NCBI GenBank assembly: GCA_916610825.1
Contig: OU744453.1
Coordinates: 15,441,807 to 15,505,806, forward strand
DNA length: 64,000 bases
Direction of reading: 5' to 3'
DNA from: Haliclystus octoradiatus
Lineage: Eukaryota > Cnidaria > Staurozoa > Stauromedusae > Haliclystidae
The notes beneath the pieces were generated by a model that saw nothing but the letters and a program-made list of their open reading frames with translations, ran no database searches and was not told the DNA's origin. The translations under genes and the position numbers were made by a program. Below are positions 1 to 33,800 of this stretch, one piece after another (position 1 is the stretch's first letter; each line of letters opens with the position of its first letter).

Positions 1-214
1 TAATTCAGTATAACAATTATGATGACAGTATTTTTGTATGATAAATTGAATAGATTTGTTCAAGAAAATGATCATCGTTCTAGAATAAAAATAAAAGCAA
101 GTAATGAATTAATAAATTTAGACAATCAATTTCTTTCTTTAAGGTTTCCAGCTTAAAACAGCTTGAAAATGTTTTCAATTTTCCTTGAAAAATAACATTC
201 ACAAGAATTAAAGG

Positions 215-390
215 CAGGGTCTGACAAAACATCTAGCCTTCTGGAATCCTAGAGACATTTCATCATTTTCTTCTGATTATTTTGTTGTTCATGTTTGACC
301 AATAAATCATTAAAAATACCAATTTTTTTCTGAATCTGCTCTAACCTTCTGGAATCTAGGATCCAACATTTCTTCTTTCATAGGACTCTG
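215..390. mobile_element. hAT-like MITE, copy A
   Basis: Short non-autonomous DNA element. It begins CAGGGTCTGACAAAA and ends in the diverged inverse GGACTCTG. It is flanked by attaaagg on the left and attatagg on the right, a 7-of-8 match that fits the 8-bp target duplication of the hAT superfamily. Two related copies lie at 5480-5652 and 11443-11619. It has no coding capacity. Confidence 0.75.
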
Positions 391-627
391 ATTATAGGAA
401 TCAAAACACAAAGCTACGGAAATGAAATGACCATTATGGATAGGTGACTTTTACCTACACCCTAGTTGAATGGCTAATGTATGTCCATTATAGAGGCAAA
501 TGAAATGAAATTACCACTAAAGAGATGTGGTCCATATATACAGGGTACTTATAAGCTATAGCATACTTGATATAATTATAGACGTTATTGAAACAACCAT
601 TATAGATAGGCGGTCACTTTAGTGGTG

Positions 628-917
628 ATTAGCTCAGTTGGCAGAGCAACCAAAGTTCAGATCGGATCATATCTGATCGACTGTGGTTCAAATCCCCCTG
701 GGGTCAACTCAGCCTTGACTTTATCTAAAACATCAAATGAGTATCATCTGAGGATGGCGGATGGAATGGTCCAGCGGGAATTGCATTGTGAGTAGCTGCG
801 GCGCATCGTTGCGCATTGACAATCAAGGCCAATCTGCCATGAAATCTGTTGAAATTGATTTGAAGTGTCGCAACTGAGATCTAAGGAGCGTTTAACATCA
901 TTGCTCTTAGAAAAAAA
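628..917 (+). repeat. tRNA-derived SINE or tRNA pseudogene
   Basis: A good RNA polymerase III A box (TAGCTCAGTTGG, 630-641) is followed by a B box (GGTTCAAATCC, 685-695). The acceptor and T stems do not pair properly, so this is not a working tRNA. About 200 bases of unrelated sequence follow and end near an A-run at about 908-916, the layout of a SINE. A full cloverleaf is absent, and the right boundary is approximate. Confidence 0.5.
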
Positions 918-1046
918 CAGCCACTCCTATAGAAATAGAGGAGTGGTACGGGTGCCATCTGTAGGGCGTCACCATCCAAATTACTTTACATTTGGTCACT
1001 TTATAGATTAGACTGCTAAAATGGGCTTGATTGTATTAAAACATAC

Positions 1047-20985
<19,939 letters not shown>

Positions 20986-21301
20986 TTTGGAAATGAAAAG
21001 TGAAGCATTCTCGTTTTGAAACTCTTTGTTTAAACCGCAGAAATTGAGATCGAAATATTGTTCATTCTTGCTCACGGAACTTCCCGGAAGTTGCCAATAA
21101 TCAATATTTCCGATATTTATAGAAACAGAAAAGTTGTTGTCAATTCATATCTGATATATCAAGTGCAGTTTCAAAGTTGAATCATTTCTTATTGCATACA
21201 AAGGATCGCAGGATATTGTAGTTGTAGTGAATGTACAAGAAGAGCCTGGGACTGTGGAGTTTTGTATGAGATCATATTTAATAGATGTTGACTCTACAAT
21301 A

Positions 21302-21355
21302 TGTAATCTCCCTCTTTCTATCTACAATAGTTGACATAGAAAGAGGGAGATTACA
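21302..21355. repeat. Perfect 20-bp hairpin in the intergenic gap
   Basis: Arms 21302-21321 and 21336-21355 are exact inverse copies (key part AATCTCCCTCTTTC) around a 14-base loop. It lies about 320 bases upstream of the DCP1 start and 840 bases upstream of the divergent PAN/TSP1 gene. It could be a small foldback element or a hairpin RNA; there is no evidence of transcription. Confidence 0.7.
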
Positions 21356-21454
21356 AATTACAGTTGATTATTAACATGTAGAGATAAACGGAAGTTACAA
21401 CATATATATGACAACAAACAAACCACTACAGGACCACTGCCGTATAAGTATATT

Positions 21455-21540
21455 CTGCAGGGTCGTCTATACAGAGCCATCTATTCACAAGAGTTCGGCA
21501 CGCTTTCATGTGCCGCCTTCGTCTCCTATTCGACAGACGT
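21455..21540 (+). repeat. AGAGCCATC repeat, diverged copy 3
   Basis: CAGAGCCATCTATTCACAAG and GAGTTCGGCAC echo the repeats at 12768 and 19670 but are diverged. Confidence 0.4.
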
Positions 21541-22196
21541 CTCATGTGATTTTTGGATTCCTTTTCTGATCATTCGGAAGCAGGGTTCTCATTTCAAGTG
21601 AACGCGCGAAAAAGGCAACTCATGGCGAAACAAACTGGCTATTAATCTATTATTTGCTGTACTAATGGACTCATTCCTGTGTGCTTGCATGCTTGCGTGC
21701 TTTTGTGCCCCATTTTATCTTCTTCAGAAATCTGCACGCATGCACGCATGTTGACGACAACCCACCATTTGACAGGTCACTTTTGGGGCAAAAGATGTGA
21801 CGCCTAGGTATTCTGGTAATAAAAATATGCGAACCTTAAATTCAGCAATGATAAATGAGTAAAAAAAACATTGAATAATATTGATATAAATCATATTCTT
21901 GAGCGGTAATAGGGCGCCCTTGAGCGATATAGGGCGCCTTGAACATTAATCGGAAATACAACAATATCCTTCAAGATATGGTAATACAATCGTCTTCGTC
22001 AAGATATCGCGGCCCAACCAATCTCGTACGATCAACGTCGCCTCGTGTTTGCGTCGTTATGTGTTACGAAGGATTGCTGCATGACGTCTATTGGACTTGT
22101 GGTGTAAATGATGAGATAAATCTCCAAAGCCTTACTACGAATACCTCTAGAAAAAAATTCAGTGAAGACAGAATTTAAACGTGTCTCAACTTCATC

Positions 22197-22544
22197 ATGA
22201 AACGATTTTCTTATTCTAAATGGAAGTGCATAATATTTAATTGGCTTATATATTCCTCGATATTCTCTCAATCCTATTGTCAACCATGCAATAGTTATCC
22301 GTTAACATCGGAGATATACAAGGGACGCTACTTTCAAAACACAGTAATAAATTCAAACTCTATAATCTCTAAATTTCAATTTCATAATGAATTCATATGT
22401 GCTTCAAAGTGTCGGCAGACCAAAGATTGTATGGCCTCTCAGTACTGCAATAATGAAGTTAAAAATTGTTACTTATTCAATTTGACAAACGTCAATGATA
22501 AATTGCAACAGAATGGAGAATGCAATGTCATCTTAAACCAACAG
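22197..22544 (+). CDS. PAN/TSP1 gene 1, exon 1 (signal peptide + PAN/apple)
   Basis: 116 codons from ATG to CAACAG|GTAAAT, phase 0. Likely cleavage around SQSYC|QPC. Cysteine spacing with C(3)C(5)C(5)C(7)C fits PAN/apple domains. Confidence 0.78.
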
Positions 22545-25500
22545 GTAAATTTCAGGCTGTGCAATATTCTACACTGGAATTTTAGGCTATGGTAGAAGTC
22601 ATATTTGATAAATATCTTATTCTACGGGTTTGACATATGATACTATCCCTCAGTCACCTTATTATTTATTTCAAACTGCGTAGCTTTATAATTTTAATAA
22701 CTTATTTGATTCTATGTTGATATAATTATCCCATCCAGGGAGTTATTTGTACTACCAACACCAGAACCGTGAAAATGCTATGAGAGTGTTGTGAAAAAAA
22801 AGCGAAAACAACAAGAATTTTAGCTATAAAAAACATTGAAATCTATGAATACATCCCGGGGGGACTTCCATACATTGGCTATACGGGGACGTGCCATTTT
22901 TAGGTGGTGCCTTTTTTCGAAATTCTTGTGAAAGTTTACGGTGTCAATTTAGAGATTTTCAAAATTTTACAGAACTTTTCCTTTGTTTTACTCCTAAAAA
23001 CATGAAATTATAGTGTCTCCTTGCTGTGAAATTTGAGGGGTTTCCTCAATTTTTGAAAATGGCACACCCCCGTTTAAAAATATCGAAGCACCCTCCCCCA
23101 GGGGAATACATCCACGTTCTCGATATTAAAATGTAAAACTGTCCTGAATATGCCATGAATTTAAGCGCAATGAAATTTTCACAATTTTCTTTATGGTTTT
23201 GGTGTCATAAGTGTTGGTAATAGGATTTCTAATAGCATTTGTAAAATTCTATTTTTCGCTTGATCAGGACGAGATAAAAGGGAAATTAGATTACTCAAAT
23301 TAGATTACAGCTACATTTTAAACGTATATCTATACTCAATTATAAATCAAACGAAAAATAGAATATAACACGACCTGTTATTTTGCAACCTGTTATTAAA
23401 AAATATAGTTCTTGAACAAATAAAACAGTAGGAGTATTAGTGAAAATCACATATCGAAACATTAACAGGTATATCCCGGATATTGGGAGATGGCTTCCGT
23501 AGATAGAGAAAACATATCTATTTATACACTGTTATTGTGTTTTGGCTTTGCATGATCGTTACCCCTCTGCAAATGCAATCAAAGTGACGATTTTGTGTCC
23601 CACTCTTTTCCTGCAAGATGGTTATGTAACTGGAAAAAAACATTAAACATTTCAAGTTTCTGTTTCTTGAAAAAAATAGAAATTATATGTCTCTAAAGTC
23701 AAAATGTTTAGGTTTGAATCGTTTTCTTTCAAATGCCCTTGGCACCTGTTTACGACTTGTCCTAGACAAAGGAAATTTTCTAAACCATCTTATGAAAAAT
23801 AAATGGGTTCCTGAACGAATGAAAAAGAGTAAGACACAAAATCGTCACTTTTACTGTATTTGTGGAAGGTGTAATGATCGCAAAGCAAAAAAACGAGAAC
23901 AACATACACTAAAATAGAATATTCTTCTCTATCCAAAGAGACAAATTCCAGAATATCCGGCATATGCTCTTTAGCCATCATTCAAATCGTTCTCATATTA
24001 GTTACTCTATGGAGGTATACAAACAGCCATCGTCCCAAAATATGTGACATTTATTCAAATGCAATATATGCTCTTGTTGATACAGACAGCAGAGATGTAC
24101 GGATTGTGAACCGAATCTGAAAAAATCCTTTTCGAAGCGTTTGACTCCGATATTCTGCTCCTGCATTGCAAAAACGTAATTCCAATCTTGCTCCTGTTGA
24201 ATTATGGATGAGATTAACTTCGACTCCTATACACTTCTGGCAGACAACCAGTTTTGCTAAATTTTATGAAAATGATAAACACTTGTTTTCCACCTTCACA
24301 AAGCTACAGCAATTAAAATCATGCACACTCTATATTTCGTAGAGAAAACTTCAGAAATCGAACATTTGAAGTGTCCATTATCATTGTCATAATATTTATC
24401 AAATATAACACAAGCCTAAGCCCCCCGGGGGGGGGGGTAAATTAACTATGACGGCTATACAGGGACGTGCCACTTTTTTGGGGGTCCATATTGTAGCTGA
24501 GAGAAAAAATTTTGGGTATTAGATTCCAAATTTTGGAGATGTTGGAAATCCTATTTTTGACTTTTTCAAGAATTTTGAAAAAATTTTGCATTATTTTTGT
24601 GTATTTACTTAAAATCAATCAACCTGCTAGAACTTTTTGGGTAGCATCAACAGAATATTTGGAACTTTTTGGGTAATTCACCTCTTTCCAAAGTGGCACC
24701 CCTCCCCGTCCCTAAAGAGCTGGAGTTACCCCCCGGGCCTAAGCCATTTATGGCAAAATTCTACACGAAACGTAATTAGTGAGACACAATGAAATCGTAA
24801 TAATATAAGAAGCAGTATGTATAGCTGCAGATAATCATGTCGAAAGTTTGAATCCTATTATTTTGTGATTTTCATTATCAAATAGGTTTCTATAATGATT
24901 AAAGTTTTTCTTATTATTATTTAATTTAAATTTTCATTTTATCTTAAGATATTTAATGATTATATGGTCGACTGAAAAGAAGTAATTACAACCATTTTGT
25001 TCATCATTCATCAAAAGAGTTTATCCGTGAATCAGGCTTCTTTTCAGAGTTTAGACGCCGATATAAGTAGTATTCCATGACTGGAAATTTGATAAATTTG
25101 AATTGTCATCAGTTTCTACTAAGTTATTGATGATTTTAAAGTAGAGAATTAAATCAAAATTTAAACATCTCTTTTGCAAGCTATCGAGATTTAATTTACT
25201 AGACGTCCATGATCATGATAAGGTAACTGAATTAACGAACACTACTTGGATTTCATTCAGAGGACCAGATGTTCTGATATCCGATAGTTCAGAAATTAAC
25301 GACGTTTGATATATAGCAACAATTTATCTGTATTTTCAATATCGCGTGCTCTGTCTGGTGCTGCAGAACAGATCTTAGGTTTTCACTACAAATAACAGTA
25401 TGACATTAACAAAAGCATTACAATTCGCTACAGTGGTATAAATTACATAAAATGATACAGCTTCCGCCGGAACATTCTCCCTCCGTCGTCTGACAGGGTT

Positions 25501-27761
25501 GGAATGACGACAAATATAATTATTCAAGTTATTAAATATTCTGAATAATTTTATATTTAATATAAAAAGTTTTGTGATAGGATGAAAAAAATCACCTTGT
25601 TCGGTAGTGACAGTAGCTGCTCTTGTCAGTCCATCCTTTCCTGGATGTACTTTTGTAACTTTTCCGATTCGCCATTGTCCTCTTGGAAGGTTGGTGCCAA
25701 CGATTAGAACTTCGTCCCCAATTTTTATGTCACGCTGAATATTTCTCCATTTCGATCGCTGGGTGAGAGATGCTAGGTGATGCTTTTGCCAGATCTTCAA
25801 AATCTCGTCTGTTAAGTGCTGTTTGTAGTTGAGTGTAAATACATGAGTGTAGCCGTTGCGGGGACAGATATTTTTGAAATCTGCAGCAAGGGGGTTCAAC
25901 GTAGTACGCTGAATGGTAAAAGGCTTTGGGGTCAATGGTGTTGTTGGCCACTGGATCATTACTGGTGCAGATTAGAGGTGTAGTATTCAAGAGTCTCGTC
26001 AATTCTGCCAGAAGATCTCTGATCTCATCATCAAGCAAATATCTAAATGGTAGATCTGCAACAGATGTGTTCAAGAAGGATATTTTACCTGCTGTCAAGC
26101 GTTCAGGTGGCAACTCGGACATTAATTGATTGTCAGATTTATTTCCAACTATGTTAGTGCTACTTAATTTAATTTCATCTAATTCAAATTGTTTACATTC
26201 GCCATTGATTTTAACTGCATTGTTATTAACTATAGCAGAATTTCTGATTTCCTCGTCTACTTGACAGCAATTAATTTTCAACTTTTTACCACTATCTCCA
26301 ATTTTACCAGGTACAACCCATCCAAATTCCGTTAAGGTTGATTATGGTTATCCTCTACCACGGATTAAGGTATTGAGAGGCCTCAATAGATGCGCGTGAT
26401 CTAAACCAAGGAGAATGTCAATCTCACCTCCGGTTGCCTCTAACGGTAGGTCGTTCAGGTGAACCCATTCCTTTTTAACAACTGGCCACTCAACTGATCT
26501 AACATGATCACAAACCTTTGGAAGTGACCACCCTTTAATGACTTGATGAGTCTCACTGCCATGATGGGTCTCAATTTTAAAGGAAATTATGGAGGTCTGT
26601 TGAAAGTTGGTATGTCCTTATAAAGTATGTCCAGTAACACATGTGATCCTTAGCTTGGACGCCTTGCCAGATAACCCAAACTTCTTAGCTAAGGTTTCTG
26701 TAATCAATGTTGAATCACTTCCTTCATTGACAAGAAGAGTGTCATCAATGGGCATGCCATCGACGCCTATCACTTTAACCTTTATCAATACTAGAGCAAT
26801 ACTACTAGTTGATACTGCGGTATTCATTGCAGCGGATGTCGCTTGTCTACTAACATCATGTAACACAGGATGATGATAATAATAGTATGTTTCAAAGGAG
26901 CATCTCTCTGCATATGAGAGCTTCCAGAAAAAACGCAACCCTTGTATCTTAGCAATTTCAAATTGATTCAAAACACTTTTTGATTTGAAAGAATGGAATG
27001 AGATTTCGCTTTTAGATTGTTGGATTCGTTGTTGGATTGGTCAGATCTCCCACCGACGGTACTGATGTGTCTGTGTTCTGAGCCAATCATTAAATAGGCT
27101 CAGGGTTTCCGTAGTGCATCTATTTGGGCAAATGGAGGAAGTTTGATTTCTAGTATTAAGGGGATAGGCTCATACATAGTGTCTCGCATGCACCTAGCGC
27201 TCGAGAGAGAACCCTGAGGCGGATTACCGCATGGTCCAAAAACCTACAAAACGAGCCTTGACCTAGATGTAGTATTTTAAATTTGTGTATAGCCGTAGCT
27301 AATTGGTATTTTTACACCCAGTACATTATTCTAGTTAGGTCATCTTGTAATGTTTGATGATCATTAACGGAAATTTGTTTGGAAATAGATTTTACAATCA
27401 TCAGCAAATAGTTTGATGTTGCATTCTTTGACGACACCTATCAAATGATTGATGTGAAGTAAAAATAAAATAGGTCCAAGTGCTGACCCTTGGGGCACAC
27501 CTCACTCATCTTTGGTCCAATCAAAGGACACATGCACCATTTACCGTCGATCTTTGTAATCGTTCAGTCATTAAACACTTAATCCAATTATAAAGACGAC
27601 CCTTGACACCAGCTGTATCCAACTTATGTAATAGTTTGGGAATGAGAAACGATGTTAAAGGCCTTAGCACAATCTAAATACATCACATTAATACTATCGT
27701 GACGATCAGTCATATCAGTCCTTTGAAAAAAAGTTATGTATAACTTAAAGGTTCTGATTAA

Positions 27762-27805
<44 letters not shown>

Positions 27806-30800
27806 CTAACTTTGAGGCCCGATTACTTATAGTTGTTACCAGTTGTGTTATTGTTGATCTGAAGCATGTAAAACCATGTTGATATATACTGATGAAGCCA
27901 CTATTTTTAAGATGATTAACAAGATCGTCCTTAAGTAATCGCTCCATCAGCCGACACACGCACGATGTTAGACTAATCGGTCGATACGACGCTCGATTTC
28001 TAGATGGCAACGATGTATTTGAAAGAGGGATGATGTTTGACTTGACCCAGTCCATATTATGTAATCTAGATTTCTCCAGAAAGCAATTGAACAATACGTA
28101 TAATGGATAACATGCGTAAGATTTCAGGGCAATCCCAGAAGAAAGTTTTGGTTTCAACTGTTTAACTTGATACATAATTTTAGCGGTAGTAATTTGTATA
28201 TATATTCCTAGGTCAGACTCGGCTGTCTCTGTAACATGGAGCGGCTGGTTGTTGTCAGTAATAATAACATATTTGAATTGTTCATTTAATGTTTGGTCAG
28301 TATCATCGTCACTGCAAGCTACTGATCCATCGATACGATTCAGAGGTGGTATTTTCGATTTACATTTATAGATTTATATTTATATTGATCATTTAATTTA
28401 GTCTTTCTAAACGACCAGACGGACTTAAAAGATGAATTAGCTAATACCTTTTTTCTTTGGCTAGCTGTACTCTATTAAGCTCTTGATGTAAATTCTTTTG
28501 TGCTTCTCTCAATTTAAATTTTACATCTAGCAATTCAATTACATTTGATGCTTTGTATTTTAGATATAATTTGTAAGACTTCTTCTGTTATTTTATGATT
28601 CTTATGAGCCATTGTAGGCCACATTGTTTAGTAGTACAAGGAACAAAATAGCACAGGCTATTCAATGCCGGTAAAAAGTATCAATAGATATAAAATAGGA
28701 ATGTTTAGAATTACATGTAGGTACTGTTGAAGTGGATGTGTCCTTAAACAATGAAATAGTTGTTTTTACATCAATAGATAAGTGGTCACTATTAACAAAT
28801 TGTGAAGCAATTTCGACAGAATATAGAGCAGTGAAGACGAATTGAGTTAATCCGTTGTGTATAATGAAGTTGATAGATAGTACAGTCATTTGAAGCCAAT
28901 ATAAGCAATAACCTCACACAAATTGCAACAGAAGCATTTTTTATCAATTCTAGAGTCAAATTTTATGCTTAACAACATATCCAAAAAGTTCCAAAATCGG
29001 AGTAGGCAAAATGCCTTAATTTGCAATTTGATTTATGGCAATTTCAGTAGAAACATGAAAGCGAGGCTGTACAGTTTCAGTGCAATCATCTGACTTAATT
29101 TAAAGGAATACCATCAGACATTATATCCCTGCATCATTTAGCTCATAACATGTGCTTAAAATTTCTTTACTGTCACTATGTATCAAATTATCAAAACGAG
29201 GCTATGTATGAAGATTAAACAAATCGATATAGGAAAACTAGAAAAAGATATATACAGTAAGTGAGAAATGTTATTCATTATATTTTAACATTCCACTAAC
29301 AGTATAGATCATGTAAATACTTAATTTATCTTATTTAGAAAATACAACTAGGTAATATGCATTGTTCACAACGAACAATTTCAGGCAAATGCCTAGGAAT
29401 GTTCATGGTTGCAATTATTTTTGACAGAAATTGACTATTACGATTTGATGATAGGCCTGCAGAAAAAAAGCAGAATACGATATCCAATAGAAACGTCAAA
29501 TTAAATTAAACTAAAAAACTAATACCTTCATTAATCATCGACAGGAAATCAATGCAACTTCGTATATAGACTACAGCTACCCACTCGTTCATGTTACTAA
29601 TTTAACCATGGAATGAAAATTAAACACAGGAACTTCATCTAAAGGTTATGCCCAAAATGTTAACTATATTCTATACACATATACAATCAGACCTGTTATA
29701 ACAGCCATCTCTATACAGCGACCATCTGTCTGAAGTGGTCACTCTTGCAATGTTCTGAAATAGTATTTTCTATTGAATCGAAGATTGATGAGCTTGGCTG
29801 CAGTTTTAGTGAGTTACTCTTTATCCAGTTCTTGGTTCGTCTGAGCAGATAAAGGAAACTTGTATAAAGCAAATAATTTGTGCCACTTTTGAAATTTGCA
29901 AAATTCCCCGACCATTAGCTCTCCATTCATTTTAATCAATAATGGTTAACATATTTTCGAAACTTCGAATACAAGTGAGTAAAACTGTAGGGTTCACAAT
30001 AAGTGTTTGGCAGCTCTTCATAATATCCCTGCAAAAAACAGTTCAGGAGGTAATGAACAGTCCATGAACAGTTCATGAACGTTAAATGGCCCAAAGTTTT
30101 CATGGATTGTTTATGAACTGTCCGTGAAGGTTCATGAGCTGTTTTTGAATAGTTTATGAATTGTTCTAAACTTCTGAACTCCTGAACATTTTGCAGGGGA
30201 TGTATCAAATCTGTTGTATAAAAATCTTCCGTGGAAAAATAGTTCATAAATGTTAAAATGGAAAAGTTTCATGAACAATTTATAAGCAGTGCATGAACTG
30301 CTTAATTAATTTATAAATTGTATAATTCATAATGAATGAAAACTCGGGAGCATTCAATAACAATGTTCATGAACTGTTCATGGACTATTCATACGAGTTC
30401 ATTGACTATGGACCATTTTCTCCATACGAGCTTCCTTTGTCTGCTCAGAGAAACCAAGGACTGAAAAATAGGAATTCACCAAAACTACGGCCAAGCTCAT
30501 CAATCTTTGATTTAATAGAAAATACTATTTCAAGACATTGCAAGAGTGACCACTTTAGACAGGTGGTCGCTGTATAGAGATGGATGTTATAGCAGGTTTG
30601 ATTGTATATGTGTATAGGATATAGTCAAAATTATGGGCATAACCTTTGGGTGAAGTTCCATGTTCAATTTTCATTCCATGGCTAAATTAGTAACATAAAC
30701 GACTGGATAACTGTAGTCTATATACAAAGTTAATTGATTTCCTGTCAAGAAGTAAAAGGTATTAGTTCGTTAGTTTAATTTAATTTAACATTTCTATTGG

Positions 30801-33800
30801 ATATCATTTTCTGCTGTTTTTCTTCAGGCCTATCATCAAATCGTAATAGTCAATTTCTGTCAAAAATAATTGCGACTATGATATCCCCATGCATTTGCCT
30901 AAAATTGTTCATTGTGAACAATGTATATTACATAATTGTATTTTCTAAATAAGATAGATAAAGTATTTACATGATCTATACTGCTAGTGGAATGTTAAAA
31001 TATAATGAATAACATTTTTCACTTACTTTGTATATTGTTTTCTAGTTTTTCTATGTCGATTTGTTTAATCTTCAAATGCCATAAATCAAATTGCGAAATT
31101 AAGGCATTTTGCCTACTCTTATTTCGGAACATTTTGAATATGTTGTTAAGCATAAAATTTGACCCTAGAATTGATGAAAAATGCTTCTGTTGCAATTTGT
31201 GTGAGGTCGTTTTTTATAATGACTGTACTAAAACTCTTGTTCAATCGTAGAAGTACGAATATCTGTGCAATAGCTTCACAATTTTCATCACTCAGAGTAG
31301 ACACAACTGAGGCTTTGAGCTGTAACGGTACAATAGCTACTCCATCACCTCTTTTCTTACTGAGGTGTAATCGAATCACCTGATGAGTTGATGGAGATTG
31401 TAATGAGGCAGATGAAGGAATAGTAGAGTCAAGCCATGTCTTTGTGATGCAAACTAATAAGCTATCAAACGTTGTAAAAAGTTCTAGTTCAAGGATATCA
31501 AATGTGGTCTTGCTGAGCGTGCGACAAAGTAGTGTACACTGAGTTTAGGACTCTGACTTTGAAAATGTGAATACTTTGAGGAAGAAGAGAGATTATGATT
31601 ATTTTGTTTATTTGTGACGAATAATTGTTGGCTAAGTAGTCAAAATGACCCAGTCTTTGCTTCTGTCGCCGTTGCGGTTTGTGTTTTCTGTTTGCGGTTT
31701 TCTGTAACATGCTTCTCAGACGCGGATATTGTTTTGACTGCCAGCATTATTTCACCTCCCTGCCACTACCTGTTATATTTACCATCGATCATTTTCATTC
31801 CATAAATATATTGGTTAGTTTTTAAATCAAACGTAACAGGCATACTTTCGTAGAACTGTTTCTTGTCTGCGCATAATTCGACAATATAACGAAGGACATC
31901 TCTTCGTTTCCTCTTAGCAAAACTTGTGAATGGAATGTGTAAATGTTGACTTCAGAATAATGAGGGTTGTTAATTACCTTTCTTTTGTTTATCAATACTT
32001 ATATTCTTTCTTCAGGACTATTTAGAACTACTCTCAATAAACGGTTGTGGCTGTTTGTGGTTGAACTGACGCCTAGACGCGTTGCTGACAGTACCATGGT
32101 ACCACTACCAAAAACCATCGATTCACAAGTCGATTTCGCAATCTCAAAATTGCTTTGCCGAATATAGAAGTTTCTTTTGTACTATCATTATAATTATTAT
32201 CTATGACATTTTCAAAAATCACAGATTAGACCCATTATTGTCTCCGACTTTTCATATTTAGAACATTTTTTTATTGACGTTTTTGTTACCTCTGCGACAA
32301 CAGTTCTAACATTCGATGCCACAACATCAGGAAAAGAATTCAAATGCTCAACAGCGGTGGTGTGTCTTAATAATCTCCAAGCTAGCTGAGATTGTTCAAG
32401 AAGGACAAGAATCAGTAGTTACAGTATTTTTCAGACATCCTCTAAAGACATATCGACAGCCATCTGATTTCGATATCTGTAAAGGGCTACTGTACGACTT
32501 TCGAAAAATTAAACTTTTCCGTTTATCTAAAAAACTTGGCAAAGTTAGTAATCAACTCACCTTCTTAGTGCAACAAGTCAAAGATCAAAACTTTGATATG
32601 TTATCTCTTAAGACTCGTTGTTTTGTACCAATAAAGTCCGTAGGACGCACTTCCGACGAAGTAATCACTATACATATATCAACTCCTCATTCATTAGGCC
32701 TACCGGATTATAAAAAAATACCATCCAATTTGTGATATAATAATCCTGACTAAGCAAGGTTAGTACAGACGGGTGATTAGGGGGGCTACAGTGTCGGGGA
32801 TACCCAGCCCCCTATTCAGGCTTCACAGAAGGTTGAGACTATATCCCCATTTTCAAAATTAATCACAAAACACATTATTTTGAGACACAACAACAATTAT
32901 ACAATTCCGATAAGTATAGACATTTTGTATTATACAGATTTGATTTCTGTTTTATATCTTTTGTCTTCAGATTGAATGCGGGGAACATTCAGCAGGTGAG
33001 AAGCATATAAACGTTTATAATTATTATTAAACATCCATTTCATACTTACAATTCAAAGGACAAACAGTATGACAATTAAAAATCCAAACAAAGTTATACA
33101 CTTTCTTTAAGCCTGGTTCCGATTAGCCAATTAGCTTGCGTGCTTGCCTGTAACATTTGCTTGGGTCATAGTCACATCCGTAGATCATTTATCGATTTTT
33201 TTTCTATTGTTTAGACCGGATATCATTATTTCTGGGTGATTTCAAAGTTTATGGGAGTTCAACTTTGAAATCACAGAGGCAAGACTCACAATATTTGGTC
33301 GAGACACTAGAAAAAGATAGATAATTGTCTACGGCTTTGACTGTGACCCAGGGAAATGTCAACGGCAAGCACGCAAGCAAATTGGCTATATGGGAACCAG
33401 GCTGTATTGTGAAGATCAGGAAACCCTAGTCCATTTCCATTAATCATTTTCCTACAGTACTATATAAACTCATAATACAACTAAACAATCTTTGTGTGGA
33501 AAGCAACGTCCTATGAATTACGTTGTTACTAACGCTGATTTTCTAGTTATTGTCTTGAACCTAATTAGTAGCATCACATGACGCAGTTGATCTGAAATTT
33601 TAAAAAAGATAATTATTATACTAGATAAGCATGAGGCTACTGAGTCACCAATGTACTAACAAGAAGACACAACATCAGAAATGAATCTGAACCTTATAGA
33701 AGTTTCAGCATTTGAAATTCGACAGTTAAAAGATATTAATAATCACTTGAAAAAATTTGTATCATGATTGGTGGATTTTTACCACGTGTTTAGCAGTTAT

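Noticed and set aside
630..715. Functional tRNA gene
   Set aside because: A and B boxes are good, but the acceptor and T stems do not pair; a SINE head is likelier.
27764..27805. Poly-His tract as a metal-binding site
   Set aside because: It is an expanded GAT repeat inside a dead LINE RT, read on the minus strand.
30332..30577. 81-residue frame in the palindrome spacer and right arm
   Set aside because: It reads through GTTCATGAAC repeats and an inverted arm; no coding constraint is visible.
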